18,933 bases of DNA, taken from NCBI GenBank assembly GCA_000697335.1, contig JNEM01013246.1, forward strand, positions 1 to 18,933, written 5' to 3'. Position numbers and translations under genes: made by a program. The notes beneath the pieces are model-generated. The model had not been told where the DNA came from, did not search any database, and saw only the letters and a program-made list of their open reading frames with translations. This document shows, piece after piece, positions 1 to 9,368 of this stretch (position 1 is its first letter; each line of letters starts with the position of its first letter). Source of the stretch: Conidiobolus incongruus B7586. Lineage: Eukaryota > Entomophthoromycota > Entomophthoromycetes > Entomophthorales > Conidiobolaceae.

Positions 1-1277
1 AATATTTTTATAATATAATCTTTTTTGAATTATAAATTTATGAAAAAATATTTAAATATGGAGTATAAACATATTTTATATATATTTTGTAATATATTAA
101 ATAATATTGTTCAGAAAATTTATTTATTTATAATAATTTGAATAATTTTTAAATCAAAACTATTATAATAAATAAAATATTTACATTTAAGATATAGTTT
201 ATATCAATGATAATATCTTAAAAAAATTTATTATATTTAATAAAATTATGATTAAACAAATATAATTAAAAAGTTTTTATTACAATATAATTAAATGTTA
301 ATTATAATTATTATAAAATTTCTCTAAATTTATAAATATATTTAATATCAATATTTTACCAATAATTATCATTTTGTAATAAATCTGTTATATTAAAGCT
401 ATAATGCATTTAATAAAATATTATCCTAAATTTTATAATTATTTTTTATTTATCTTGTTCCTTTATTAATGAGATAATAAATTATATTAAGAAATACTTT
501 TTTATATTAATTAAAAAATTATTAAAATAATTTGATATCAGCTATATAAGTATATTTTTTATATTAAAATTTATGTTTAATTTGATTATTAAAAATATAA
601 AAGTATATTTTATCTTTTAATAATAATTGGAATAAATAAAAATGACTATAGTTGAAAATAACAATTAAAATATATCCAGATATAAAATATTTAATGTTAA
701 ATTATTTTTAATAAACTTTTAATATAGAATAAAATATTGCCTCAAGTTAAATAGCTTATTTTATAAATTTTAATTAATTTTTTTTGTTAATAAATAAAGA
801 TTAATTATTTTTAATAGATAATAATAATATATTATTTCTTTAATTGATTTTTATAATTAATAAAATATTAATAACTTTTATATATTATGTTTAAATTAAA
901 TTATTTTTAATTGATTTTTTTTATTAAATTAAAAATTGTATAATTTTAAACAAAAATTATAATATATATATATATATAGTAGTAATAAATTATCAATATT
1001 AATAATAAGAACCATGATATTGAAAATATTGACTTAATTTAACTTAAAAGATTTTAATTATTTTGAGCTATTAAAAAATATATTACCAAGAAAATTCTTT
1101 GAAATAAATTTAAATAGTTTATGAATTATCAAATCTTAGTTAGTTATAAAAAGAACTATTTTAAATATTAGAAGCTTTTAAAAAATATAGCAAAACTTTA
1201 TTTATAATTATTAAAAGCATTGATTTTATAGTTTTGAATAATTTATTATTATTATTTATCAAATATTATATATAATT
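1..1277. other. gene-free AT-rich stretch
   Basis: Very AT-rich sequence with stops dense in every frame. It holds a short (AT)n run at 962-978. I see no coding signal, RNA gene or terminal repeat here. Confidence 0.7.
962..978. repeat. AT dinucleotide microsatellite
   Basis: An uninterrupted run of alternating A and T, about 17 bases. Similar short runs lie at about 3576-3589, 6321-6345 (with one G), 10199-10211, 16708-16718 and 17046-17059. They are ordinary for such an AT-rich genome. Confidence 0.8.
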
Positions 1278-1560
1278 TAATTTTAAAGTTTTTCGGTTAT
1301 AATCTCTATAACAATATTATTGAAGGAATTAAATAACACAGTGAGATAGTTTCCTATATTTAAAAACAACATAATATATGCAAGCTTCATATCAACTTTC
1401 ATTCTACTCTATTTCTTCTTGGATGTGATATATATTAGCAATCTTATTAATATAATCCAAATAATCACTACAAATGCAATATATCCATCATAAAATTAAT
1501 TAAAGGCTTTGGTATTTTCAACAAAGGAATTATACCCTTCGATATTTTATCAACTTATAA
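1278..1560 (-). pseudogene. relic of the 5' part of a family A GPCR-like gene
   Basis: The minus strand reads, in one frame with several stops, a protein colinear with residues 1 to about 90 of the intact receptor at 4295-5218. The best stretch is KVDMKLAYIML against KIDMKLAYIML. It is preceded by a hydrophobic segment matching helix 1 and followed by LTVLFNSFNN against MTVFFNCVNN. The first codons, including the start, are recognisable (SFVENTKAFN against QVFENAKPWN) but the start ATG is gone and about four in-frame stops interrupt it. Past about 1278 the match fades, so the rest of the receptor is deleted or decayed beyond recognition. No frameshift is needed over the matched part, so decay looks moderate in age. 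It lies 2.7 kb from the intact gene on the same strand, which fits an old tandem duplicate. This is a host gene relic and is not expected to make a product. Confidence 0.85.
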
Positions 1561-2084
1561 TAATAGTATTGTTCCAAACCAAATAAACCAAAAATGATAA
1601 TAAGCAAAATAAATATTTCAATAAATAGATTCCTTATTAAAGATAGCTATTATTATATTATATAAATTTAAATAAAAATCATATCTTAATCATTTTATTT
1701 TTTATTCTTATTAAAAATATATAATATAAAAAATATAGATTAGAGTTCATATATAAAATATAAAAAAGGAAAAATAAATATTTTATGTTAAAGTATATTG
1801 AATCTATGCACTATTTTTATTAATCAATTTAATTCTATAGAAAATATTATTAAAGTTATGTAAAATTTTCAATTTTTGAATTGTTTCAAATAATTTTATT
1901 TTACAATAATTAAATTGTTCTCGATATTTTGAATTTAGGCTTCAGATCTATATAGTATTATGAATATAGATACTAATATAAAGTATTAATTTAATTTAAT
2001 ATTAGGATAAATTTGATTTTTTTTAAATTAAAGTAATAATTTCTTGATATTTTTATATAATATTAAATTTCATATTTACCTCAA

Positions 2085-2400
2085 ATTAGAGTCCATCATA
2101 AATGATCAATTCAGGGATTAAAAAAATATAAGTAATAGGGAATTGCAATCATTCTCGATTTAATTAAACATCAAATATTGCTGTCACAAAAAAGAATAAA
2201 TCAAATTCACTAACCAGTTCAATCACGCATTTTCATATTTTAATTTGTTAAATCTGAATAATCAAATTATATTGCATCCGTGAAAATAGTCAATTGAAAT
2301 TCTATAAAGTTTATAATCAACAATTCTTATAAAGTAGCAATAATCACTTTAATACTCAATTCCTCTATTGAATCAGAAAGAATTTTGATTACATAATAGG
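2085..2400 (-). pseudogene. possible relic of an unidentified gene
   Basis: A patch richer in G and C than the DNA on either side. The minus strand gives two consecutive protein-like stretches in different frames, with helical, hydrophobic-acidic patterns such as DSIEELSIKVIIATL and VIELVSEFDLFFFVTAIFDV, interrupted by several stops. No family is recognised. The hydrophobic second half could come from a membrane protein or from the helical region of a transcription factor. It could also be chance. Confidence 0.25.
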
Positions 2401-3244
2401 TTAAGAATATTAAATCATTCTGAAATTTATTACGCTTTTTAAATTGTATTTAATGAATTTATATCAAAATTTATATTTTGATTTTTTATAGAGTGGTATT
2501 AAATTGATACTTGAATCAGTTTAAATCAAATATATTCTTTATTAATAATTATTAGCTATAATTTTTATATTATTTAACATGTTATTATTATTCAAACATA
2601 TTATTATTATATTAATAAATATATAATAAATACCTTAAAAATATATGGTTAAAAAATAATATAAAATTTAATTAAATATTATGAAAAAGAATAAATTTTT
2701 TTACCAATTAAAAGAATAAAAGTGATTTAAATTGATTTATAATATTTAATTTAAAATTATATTCTGATTAATTAGAAAATTTCAATATTCCAAGCTCTCT
2801 AAGTGCTGAATAAATTTTTGGATTCTGAGTATTATATCATTAATATAACCAAAGAGTGAGAGTTAGTGTCCTATTTAGTTTTCAATATATCAATTTTAAA
2901 AAGTAAATGATCAGGTTCACTTTTTAATTCTTTATGTTAATAAATTCGATAATTAAAAATATATTACAAAGTTAAGAAATTGTAATAATGAAATCATTTT
3001 TAATTTATAATATATAAATATAGGATAAAATACCGTAAATTTGATTTTATAAGTTTTAAATTGAAAATAAATTAATTTAAGTTTATTAAAATATTCTAAT
3101 TTTTTATATTATAATTTTCAAATTTATTGATTTCATAGAAATTGTAAATATATGTGAAACAATAATGTTGCAAAACTATACAAGAGTAAAGTTGGCTATT
3201 ATTAGTTCGACTTTCTATTTTAATTAAATGATTTTAGAATTATC

Positions 3245-3475
3245 CAAATTATTATGTGCTCATGAGGTACAAGGTAAACAGTATTGTTTTTAAAACCATA
3301 TTACTACACATTTCCCTTATAACGGCTATCATGAATTCAACTAGAATATGCGACAAATTAATATCATCTTCAAAATATGTAATCATTCATTCGTATAAAC
3401 ATTCAATTGTCCAATTCAGTAATATTTTATTAGAAACTGGTTTGAGAGTTTGGAAAATTGAAAATACGTATTAAA
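3245..3475. pseudogene. possible gene relic, orientation unclear
   Basis: A G+C-raised patch open for 72 codons on the plus strand from 3256 to 3474, and on the minus strand open for most of the same length with one interruption. The minus reading (for example DDINLSHILVEFMIAVIREM) looks more like a natural helical protein than the plus reading, which is rich in Ile, Lys and Ser with no domain pattern. No family is recognised. I list it as a relic because composition and openness differ from the neighbouring DNA, not because a product is expected. Confidence 0.25.
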
Positions 3476-4226
3476 TGTTCTAAATTGTAGTAAGAATTTT
3501 TATTGATTATCAAAATATACTCATAATATTTTTTATATTAATGTGTTTGCTAAATACCTACAGCTAGTGTCCTAGTATATATATATATAATTAGGTACTA
3601 TTTTAACTATATTATTAATTCTATTTTGTTTTGAATAATATATGGTAATTCATTGAACAAGTGTATGGTTACATATATAAGAAATTGATTGGAATTCGTG
3701 TAAAATTTAGTAACAAATAGTTTTATTAAACATTATCAAATTTTTAATTAGTTGAAGTAAACTATAATTAGAAGAAATTGAAATATTTAAATTTAACAAT
3801 ATATATTGGTTGATTTATAATAGATTACTATTTTTCTCACTCAATTCATCAATATTAGTAATAAATCGTTAAAAATATCAGCTATTAATATTTACTAAGA
3901 AATATTATAAAGATAAAATTAATATCATCAAAAAAATCTATATTTTTAACTTGAAAAAAATATTATTCGTATATAATGAATATCTAAATTATTTCGAAAA
4001 GCAATCGTATATTTCCTTTTAACTCTTTATAGTTGGCATTGAATTAATATCTTGAATTAGAGAGTGTTATATTGGTAATGAATTTCCCACTCAGATAAAA
4101 TCATATCTAACTGATTAAAAAGATTTTATAATATTTTTAAGATTGGATAGAAATATTCAAGTATCAAATTTAAATCTAAAGTTAAAAATTATTAATAACA
4201 ATAAAATTTACTATGAAATGAAAAAT

Positions 4227-4232
4227 TTTATT
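4227..4232 (-). terminator. candidate polyadenylation signal of the receptor gene
   Basis: AATAAA on the minus strand, 63 bases after the receptor stop codon. It is the nearest canonical hexamer, but such hexamers are common in AT-rich DNA. Confidence 0.35.
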
Positions 4233-4294
4233 CGAAATACTAGTAGTTTGAATACTTTGCAATAATATAAAGTATATATCCTTCTGAATTGAGC

Positions 4295-5218
4295 TTATTC
4301 CGAAGTTTTAATTCCCCATAATTTTTTCAATGACATCCACAGCTCAGGCTTCATGTTAAGTAAAATAAAAGTATTTAAAATTAGATTTGTATCGATGATT
4401 ATTGCTTGAATACAGTCCAGTTTGGGGGTCAATACAGAAGGATTGAACCAGGTAATTACAAGGATAACCATATATGGTCCGTTTGTCAACCCGCTAGCAA
4501 AAATAATGAATAATGATTTAAAAATAACTCGATTTACCTCTCTGGTAACCTTTGAAGAATCTAATCCTAATTCAAGCTGAGCTCTTTTACTTTGGTTCCT
4601 TCGATAAATACATATCATTGGGTAACAAATAAACAAGAGAGAATCCGAAATTCCAACTGAAATTACAGTTAATATGGAGCCAACTAAACCACTAGTGATC
4701 CTAAGTTTATAAAAACAATAAACAGAAAGAGTGTATAAAGTAAAACCGTCGTAAATCCAAACGAATGTATAATTTATAGCATTAAAGATGAACAGTCCAA
4801 ATAAAATACCAAAATAGGACTTTTCAGAATACTCTCTTTTGAATACAATTAATAGACATCTTTCCAAACTAACAATACCAACACAATTAATGGATGTAAT
4901 AAAAAATCCCAACAGCACTATAGTACTCAAACTGCATAGAGTTGGATGGGAAACGAATAAGCCATGGTGTGCTAAATTGTTCACACAATTAAAAAACACA
5001 GTCATCGCTCCACCTAAATCAAGAATTAACATAATATAAGCAAGCTTCATGTCAATCTTCAAATTGGACCATTTCTCTTTAGATATAATATAAATAAGGG
5101 ATCCCATTAATAAGAAAGACACAGCAAATAAACAGCAAATATATATATCATAAACATAATTCCATGGTTTGGCATTTTCGAATACTTGATCGAATTCAAT
5201 GTGATATTTATCACTCAT
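4295..5218 (-). CDS. rhodopsin-like (family A) G protein-coupled receptor-like protein
   Basis: A 307-residue intact reading frame, the usual size for a short family A receptor. Seven hydrophobic segments lie at about residues 23-45, 58-78, 98-118, 135-157, 177-205, 231-257 and 267-289. Family A hallmarks are visible: Asp67 in helix 2, Cys95 before helix 3 and Cys168 in the second outer loop as a likely disulfide pair, Glu119-Arg120-Cys121 at the position of the DRY motif, Pro200 in helix 5, Pro248 in helix 6, and NTFIL (282-286) in place of NPxxY followed by an amphipathic helix 8. The Pro of NPxxY is replaced by Thr. It is expected in the plasma membrane with the N terminus outside, signalling through a heterotrimeric G protein; the ligand cannot be read. 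The start is the first ATG after an in-frame stop two codons upstream. No intron is needed. A partial relic of a sister gene lies at 1278-1560. Confidence 0.85.
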   Translation of the reverse strand: MSDKYHIEFDQVFENAKPWNYVYDIYICCLFAVSFLLMGSLIYIISKEKWSNLKIDMKLAYIMLILDLGGAMTVFFNCVNNLAHHGLFVSHPTLCSLSTIVLLGFFITSINCVGIVSLERCLLIVFKREYSEKSYFGILFGLFIFNAINYTFVWIYDGFTLYTLSVYCFYKLRITSGLVGSILTVISVGISDSLLFICYPMICIYRRNQSKRAQLELGLDSSKVTREVNRVIFKSLFIIFASGLTNGPYMVILVITWFNPSVLTPKLDCIQAIIIDTNLILNTFILLNMKPELWMSLKKLWGIKTSE

Positions 5219-5270
5219 TGTTTAAATAGATAAAAAATGTTTTTTCAATATATTAAGTCAGTTAATTATG

Positions 5271-5278
5271 TTTATATA
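5271..5278 (-). promoter_or_regulatory. TATA box of the receptor gene
   Basis: TATATAAA on the minus strand, 53 bases upstream of the receptor ATG at 5218. The spacing resembles that of the TATA box of the gene at 11176-12204, which raises its credibility in this AT-rich DNA. Confidence 0.5.
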
Positions 5279-6667
5279 ATGATCAAAAGTTAAATTTTAC
5301 AATATAAAACTAAGTTTTTAAAATTGTAACAAAAAATTTCAATAAATTTCAATTATTCAATTTGAAATTTAAAATCAATTATTGGGGAAAAAATTTTTAA
5401 TTAAATGCAAAATTTAATTTTATTTAAAATTTATTAGTAAAATTTACTATTAAATAAACACTTTTTATTCAAATTCTAATTGGTGATGACGACTTAAAAT
5501 GTCATCGATTTGAAAGTTTAAATTTTTAATTCAACAACATGACCACTAACTAATTCTATTACTTTTTTTAAATAATAAAATATTATGTTAGAAAATTTTA
5601 TTTTCTTATTTAATAAAATTATGAATCTCGAAATTTATTTTATATAATAATTATAATAATATTTGGATAATATCAGAATATCATAATGTAATTAAAATTT
5701 ATTTTAATATTCCCTCTAGCAAAGAATAATATGCAGTAAATATATGATGCTAGTTTATTTTAGTAACATTTAATCGATTATTTCTGAAACAAGATTTTTA
5801 ATAATCGTAAAATAGTGACTCCTTAGCCACATTATTTACTTAGAAAATCATCATTTTTCTTTATTTATCTAAAATATGAACTATATATTGTTTCTAATAT
5901 TGTTAACTTTTGAAAAAAGTTTAACCTCACATGATATTAGCCTCATTATTCTAGTCAGTAGAATAAATAAAATTTTTTTAACCAATTAAAACAAATTCAT
6001 TTCAAACATATTTAACATATTTTATTTGATAAATTATATAAGACTTGAGTAGATATATTTAGTTTAAAATTGGTCGATTGATACTTAAATTCAATCTTAG
6101 ATAGAAATACTTATATAGTTATTTAGCATAATTTCCATTTAAACCTAGTTATATTAAATTAAAATCTACTTATAAATATAACTGAGGTTGGATTAATTAG
6201 ATAAATTTTATAAAATTCGATTTTATTATAATATTGATTTATAAATCATCAAACTTATATAGTTAGATTAATATTAATTATTAGAAATAACTTCAAATGA
6301 ATTACATAAAATTAAATATGATATATATGTATATATATATATATTATAAAATCAAATATACTTTGACTGAATTGATAAAAAACTATAGAAATATTTATTC
6401 TTAGTTGAAATTTCTATTGTTTGGGAACCTTATAATGTTTTAAATATTTACACTACTTTAATAAATTAATTATTAATATACCAATATTCATATTAATCCT
6501 ACTATTTTTTAAAGTAAAAATGGTTTGAAACATTTGTAAGATAAAGTTTAGATCTAATTGAAAAGTGTTAGGTGATCGAGAATTCTTGAAGATTTAATAA
6601 TATAAATGTGAGTTTTACCCAACCCCTATTTAGTAGCTATTTAATTTAATTTAATATCCTTGACAGA
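5279..6667. other. gene-free AT-rich stretch
   Basis: No supported gene. A 6-bp inverted repeat (GATGAC 5485-5490, GTCATC 5501-5506) sits about 270 bp upstream of the receptor start and could be a regulator site. A 37-codon ORF from ATG 5876 begins with a signal-peptide-like hydrophobic run but has no further support. An AT microsatellite lies at 6321-6345. Confidence 0.55.
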
Positions 6668-7258
6668 ATAAAAAAAATTCACCAGCTTCATCATTATTAC
6701 CTTCATCTCTGCCGCTCCTCAATCTTACTCTTTTATTCCTATCATTATAAACCTGTAGTGATCAGTGCTTCAATCTATGGTGTCGCTCAATGAGGTAACA
6801 CTTCTCAATCTGGTCACTCCTCTGGATCTACCTCTACCACTGATTCCGTAGTTCATACCGGAATTACTAGCAATTTCGGTCAAGAAATCACTAAATATGG
6901 ATCAGTAGGCACTAACTATAATAACCAAGCTGCCACATCTAACACCATTGGAGGATCTCAAACTCAATACAGCTCATCTACCAACACTCCATCTTATGAT
7001 ACCTATGGCTCATATGGACCTAGCAGCTCTGGTCAATCATCGACAGTTGGAGGATCAGTCACTAACTTCTCCAACTCAGCTGCTTCTGGAAGCAATGTTG
7101 TTGGAGGATTCACTACCCAAGGAGTATCTGGTACCTCATACACTAACGATCAAGTCTCCATTGGTGGTAGCACTACCACTACCAATGCTGGTAACTCTTC
7201 TTATTTTCGAGATTTCAGCTGGGCCATTCCCACATTTAGCTGTACCAATTACTATTAA
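6668..7258 (+). pseudogene. broken copy of the Ser/Thr/Gly-rich secreted protein gene (copy 1)
   Basis: Colinear with the intact gene at 8721-9317 over its full length. The start ATG is lost, although the signal-peptide codons that followed it are still readable (KKFTSFIIITFISAAPQS). One base is missing near 6745, and the codon aligned with Trp43 of the intact protein is TGA at 6791-6793. After that the frame is open to TAA at 7256-7258. Three zones differ in age. The first 200 bp are roughly 83% identical to copy 2. The tract 6867-7198 has only about 5 mismatches in 332 bases. The last 20 codons again diverge strongly (SSYFRDFSWAIPTFSCTNYY) while keeping the length, the S-W pair, a Pro and the terminal Tyr-Tyr. 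The simplest reading is an old, already decayed paralog whose centre was overwritten by gene conversion. An AATAAA follows at 7262-7267. Confidence 0.9.
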
Positions 7259-7261
7259 ATG

Positions 7262-7267
7262 AATAAA
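7262..7267 (+). terminator. candidate polyadenylation signal of copy 1
   Basis: AATAAA four bases after the stop codon of the broken copy. It is probably inherited from the once-active gene. Confidence 0.4.
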
Positions 7268-8596
7268 ACCCAGAAAAATATGTATTTTGGACTTAGAATC
7301 ACCTTCTCAAATATTTTTATAATAATAATTGATTTATTAATGATAATAAACTTTATGAAATTATATTTATCCTTTATTTCAACTATTTCTATATATTTCC
7401 TCTTTTTAATCTCAACATTAATTAAAAAATTTTAAATTATCTTCAACATATATTAGAATTAAATATAATTATCCTTTACTAAAATAAATTTTTTTAAATT
7501 GAATATAATTAAACATTTTGATTATTTTGAAATTAATTATAGTTTATATTGAAAAGTATACCCTTTGTAATCATGAAACTATAAAATAAGAATATTACTA
7601 ATATTTAATAGGATTTTTAATTTATTAATGATCTAATCAAGAATAATATATAGAAAAAAAAACTTAAAAGTTAATTATTTTTAGTTAAGCCGTTATCCTT
7701 ATAAATCTTAGAGATATTTCATTAAATCATATTCAATTTGAAGAATATTTAATAAATCAAATGTATTTAAAATATAAAATTTGTACAAAAGAACTAAATA
7801 TAGATATATGATACAAATCAAACAAATTTATTTAATAATTCAATTTTATTGAATTAATATAGTTATTTAATAAATTAAATTAGAAGTGTCATTGTATTCT
7901 CATAATATCAAATAATGTTGGGTTTCGATATCTCTTAATTATTTTAATTAAGTATACATTAATTAACATTGTACAAATTAAAAGATTTGATAGATAATGC
8001 TAGTTATGATTAAATCATATAGATTTTATTGATAATACCAATAATATAAAATATATTTAATAATAATTCCATATTCAATCCAATTTACAAATCTAAATTA
8101 TTAACTAATTTATTCCAATTAGATATTGATTTTTGAGTTTAAAAATCAATTTATAGAATATTATGACAAAGGTTTAAATATTTCTTAAATTTCATAGGGC
8201 ATATTCTTATAATCTGTTTGTTTAATAATTGGATAATGGTATTTAATTATATAAAATCTTATTCTAAGTTTTTGATATTTTCAATATATAAGTAAATTAT
8301 TAAAGTTTTAGGATATTTTGAATTGAATTATAAGATTATTATTTAGAATAGCATATTTGCTAGATGTATAATTAATATTTATGCTAATCCAATATGTGAT
8401 TTTCAAAACACAATTCAATTTATTATAAATATATTTATTTATGGACCTTAAATTTTTAGTTTGAAATTTTGTTCATCTAATTTAAATTTCAAGGTTATTT
8501 AATTCAATAAAAATATGATTTCTGTTACAATTAAAGTAAAAAGAGTTTGAAACAACATAGGGAGATTTGTATTGAAAATTGGTTGATATAATTTTT
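7268..8596. other. gene-free AT-rich spacer between copies 1 and 2
   Basis: No open frame, repeat or relic could be supported. The spacer separates two same-strand members of the secreted-protein family. Confidence 0.65.
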
Positions 8597-8623
8597 AAGT
8601 GTAAGGAGGCAAAAATAACACTT
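8597..8623. promoter_or_regulatory. inverted-repeat element upstream of secreted protein gene
   Basis: AAGTGT at 8597-8602 and its exact reverse complement ACACTT at 8618-8623 flank a 15-base centre that contains AGGAGGC. The element lies about 100 bp upstream of the ATG at 8721. A related string, AAGTGTTAGG, lies at a comparable distance upstream of broken copy 1 (about 6565), so the site may have been duplicated with the gene. Binding by a transcription factor is inferred. Confidence 0.35.
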
Positions 8624-8656
8624 GCCCTTGAAATGTTTAAATTCTGAATTATGCCA

Positions 8657-8667
8657 TTTAATATATC
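8657..8667 (+). promoter_or_regulatory. TATA-like box of the secreted protein gene
   Basis: TTTAATATATC, about 54-64 bases upstream of the ATG at 8721, in the position of the TATA boxes of the other intact genes in this window. It is a weak match in AT-rich DNA. Confidence 0.35.
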
Positions 8668-8720
8668 ACTACCAACCTAATTTAATTTATTTAATATTGT
8701 AATTTAATATTTTCGATAAC

Positions 8721-9317
8721 ATGCAACAATTTGCCATCCTCTCTATCATCATTGCTTCCATCTTTGCCGCTCCTCAATCTTATGCTGTTGCTCCTGTCAT
8801 CTATAAACCTGTTGTGATCACTACTCCTGTTCACGGTGCTGCTCAATGGGGTAGCACTGCTCAATCTGGTTACTCCTCTGGATCTACCTCTACCACTGAT
8901 TCTGAAGTTCATACTGGAACTGCTAGCAATTTCGGTCAGGAAATCACTAAATATGGATCAGTAGGCACTAACTATAATAACCAAGCTACCACATCTAACA
9001 CCATTGGAGGATCTCAAACTCAATACAGCTCATCTACCAACACTCCATCTTATGATACCTATGGCTCATATGAACCTAGCAGCTCTGGTCAGTCATCGAC
9101 AGTTGGAGGATCAGTCACTAACTTCTCCAACTCAGCTGCTTCTGGAAGCAATGTTGTTGGAGGATTCACTACCCAAGGAGTATCTGGTACCTCATACACT
9201 AACGATCAAGTCTCCATCGGTGGTAGCACTACCACTACCAATGCTGGTAACTCTGCTTCATACTCTGGTGGTTCCAGTTGGTACAAGCCTGCTACTACCT
9301 ACTCTCCTTATTATTAG
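8721..9317 (+). CDS. Ser/Thr/Gly-rich repetitive secreted protein (copy 2, intact)
   Basis: A 198-residue intact frame with no intron. Residues 1-17 form a signal peptide (hydrophobic run AILSIIIASIFAA, cleavage likely around Ala17). A Val/Pro-rich linker follows (about 21-38, APVIYKPVVITTP). The remaining 160 residues are dominated by Ser, Thr, Gly, Asn and Tyr, with very little charge and no Cys. Four imperfect [VI]GG[SF]xT motifs start near residues 95, 128, 146 and 166. The protein ends in an aromatic tail, WYKPATTYSPYY. There is no hydrophobic C terminus, so no GPI anchor is expected. The composition fits a secreted or wall-associated structural, adhesive or glycosylated protein, but no domain family is recognised. 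G+C is much higher than the surroundings. Three relatives lie in this window (6668-7258, 15680-16199 and 18533-18933). Start chosen: the first ATG, directly giving a good signal peptide. Confidence 0.85.
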   Translation: MQQFAILSIIIASIFAAPQSYAVAPVIYKPVVITTPVHGAAQWGSTAQSGYSSGSTSTTDSEVHTGTASNFGQEITKYGSVGTNYNNQATTSNTIGGSQTQYSSSTNTPSYDTYGSYEPSSSGQSSTVGGSVTNFSNSAASGSNVVGGFTTQGVSGTSYTNDQVSIGGSTTTTNAGNSASYSGGSSWYKPATTYSPYY

Positions 9318-9362
9318 TCCATCAAATGAAATCTAATTTAATTATTTTATTCTTTCAAACTT

Positions 9363-9368
9363 AATAAA
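9363..9368 (+). terminator. candidate polyadenylation signal of copy 2
   Basis: AATAAA, 46 bases after the stop codon of the intact secreted protein gene, a normal distance for a short fungal 3' UTR. Confidence 0.5.

Larger units (their letters stand above)
1561..4294. other. gene-free stretch with two faint coding-like islands
   Basis: Mostly featureless AT-rich DNA. Two patches, about 2085-2400 and 3245-3475, have visibly more G and C and longer open stretches than their surroundings; each is listed separately as a possible gene relic. A minus-strand AATAAA at 4227-4232, 63 bases past the receptor stop, is a candidate polyadenylation signal. Confidence 0.6.

Noticed and set aside
4839-5039. 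Plus-strand open frame of 66 codons inside the receptor gene
   Set aside because: Antisense shadow of an intact gene with all seven helices.
5876-5989. 37-codon ORF with a hydrophobic start (MNYILFLILLTFEKS)
   Set aside because: Too short, no continuing exon or promoter, and hydrophobic starts arise easily by chance in AT-rich DNA (Ile, Leu and Phe codons).
6948-7262. Second open frame over copy 1 beginning MEDLKLNTAH, also present at 9004-9336 (+) and 18529-18846 (-)
   Set aside because: It recurs only because the three copies are nearly identical in DNA. It lies wholly inside the true frame of the secreted protein, starts mid-gene with no promoter, and its ends differ among copies. It is a shadow frame kept open by the Ser/Thr/Gly codons.
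8691-8912. Open frame on the minus strand over the 5' part of copy 2
   Set aside because: It is antisense to the signal peptide and linker of the intact gene; its Arg/Ser richness is the mirror of Ser/Thr/Gly codons.
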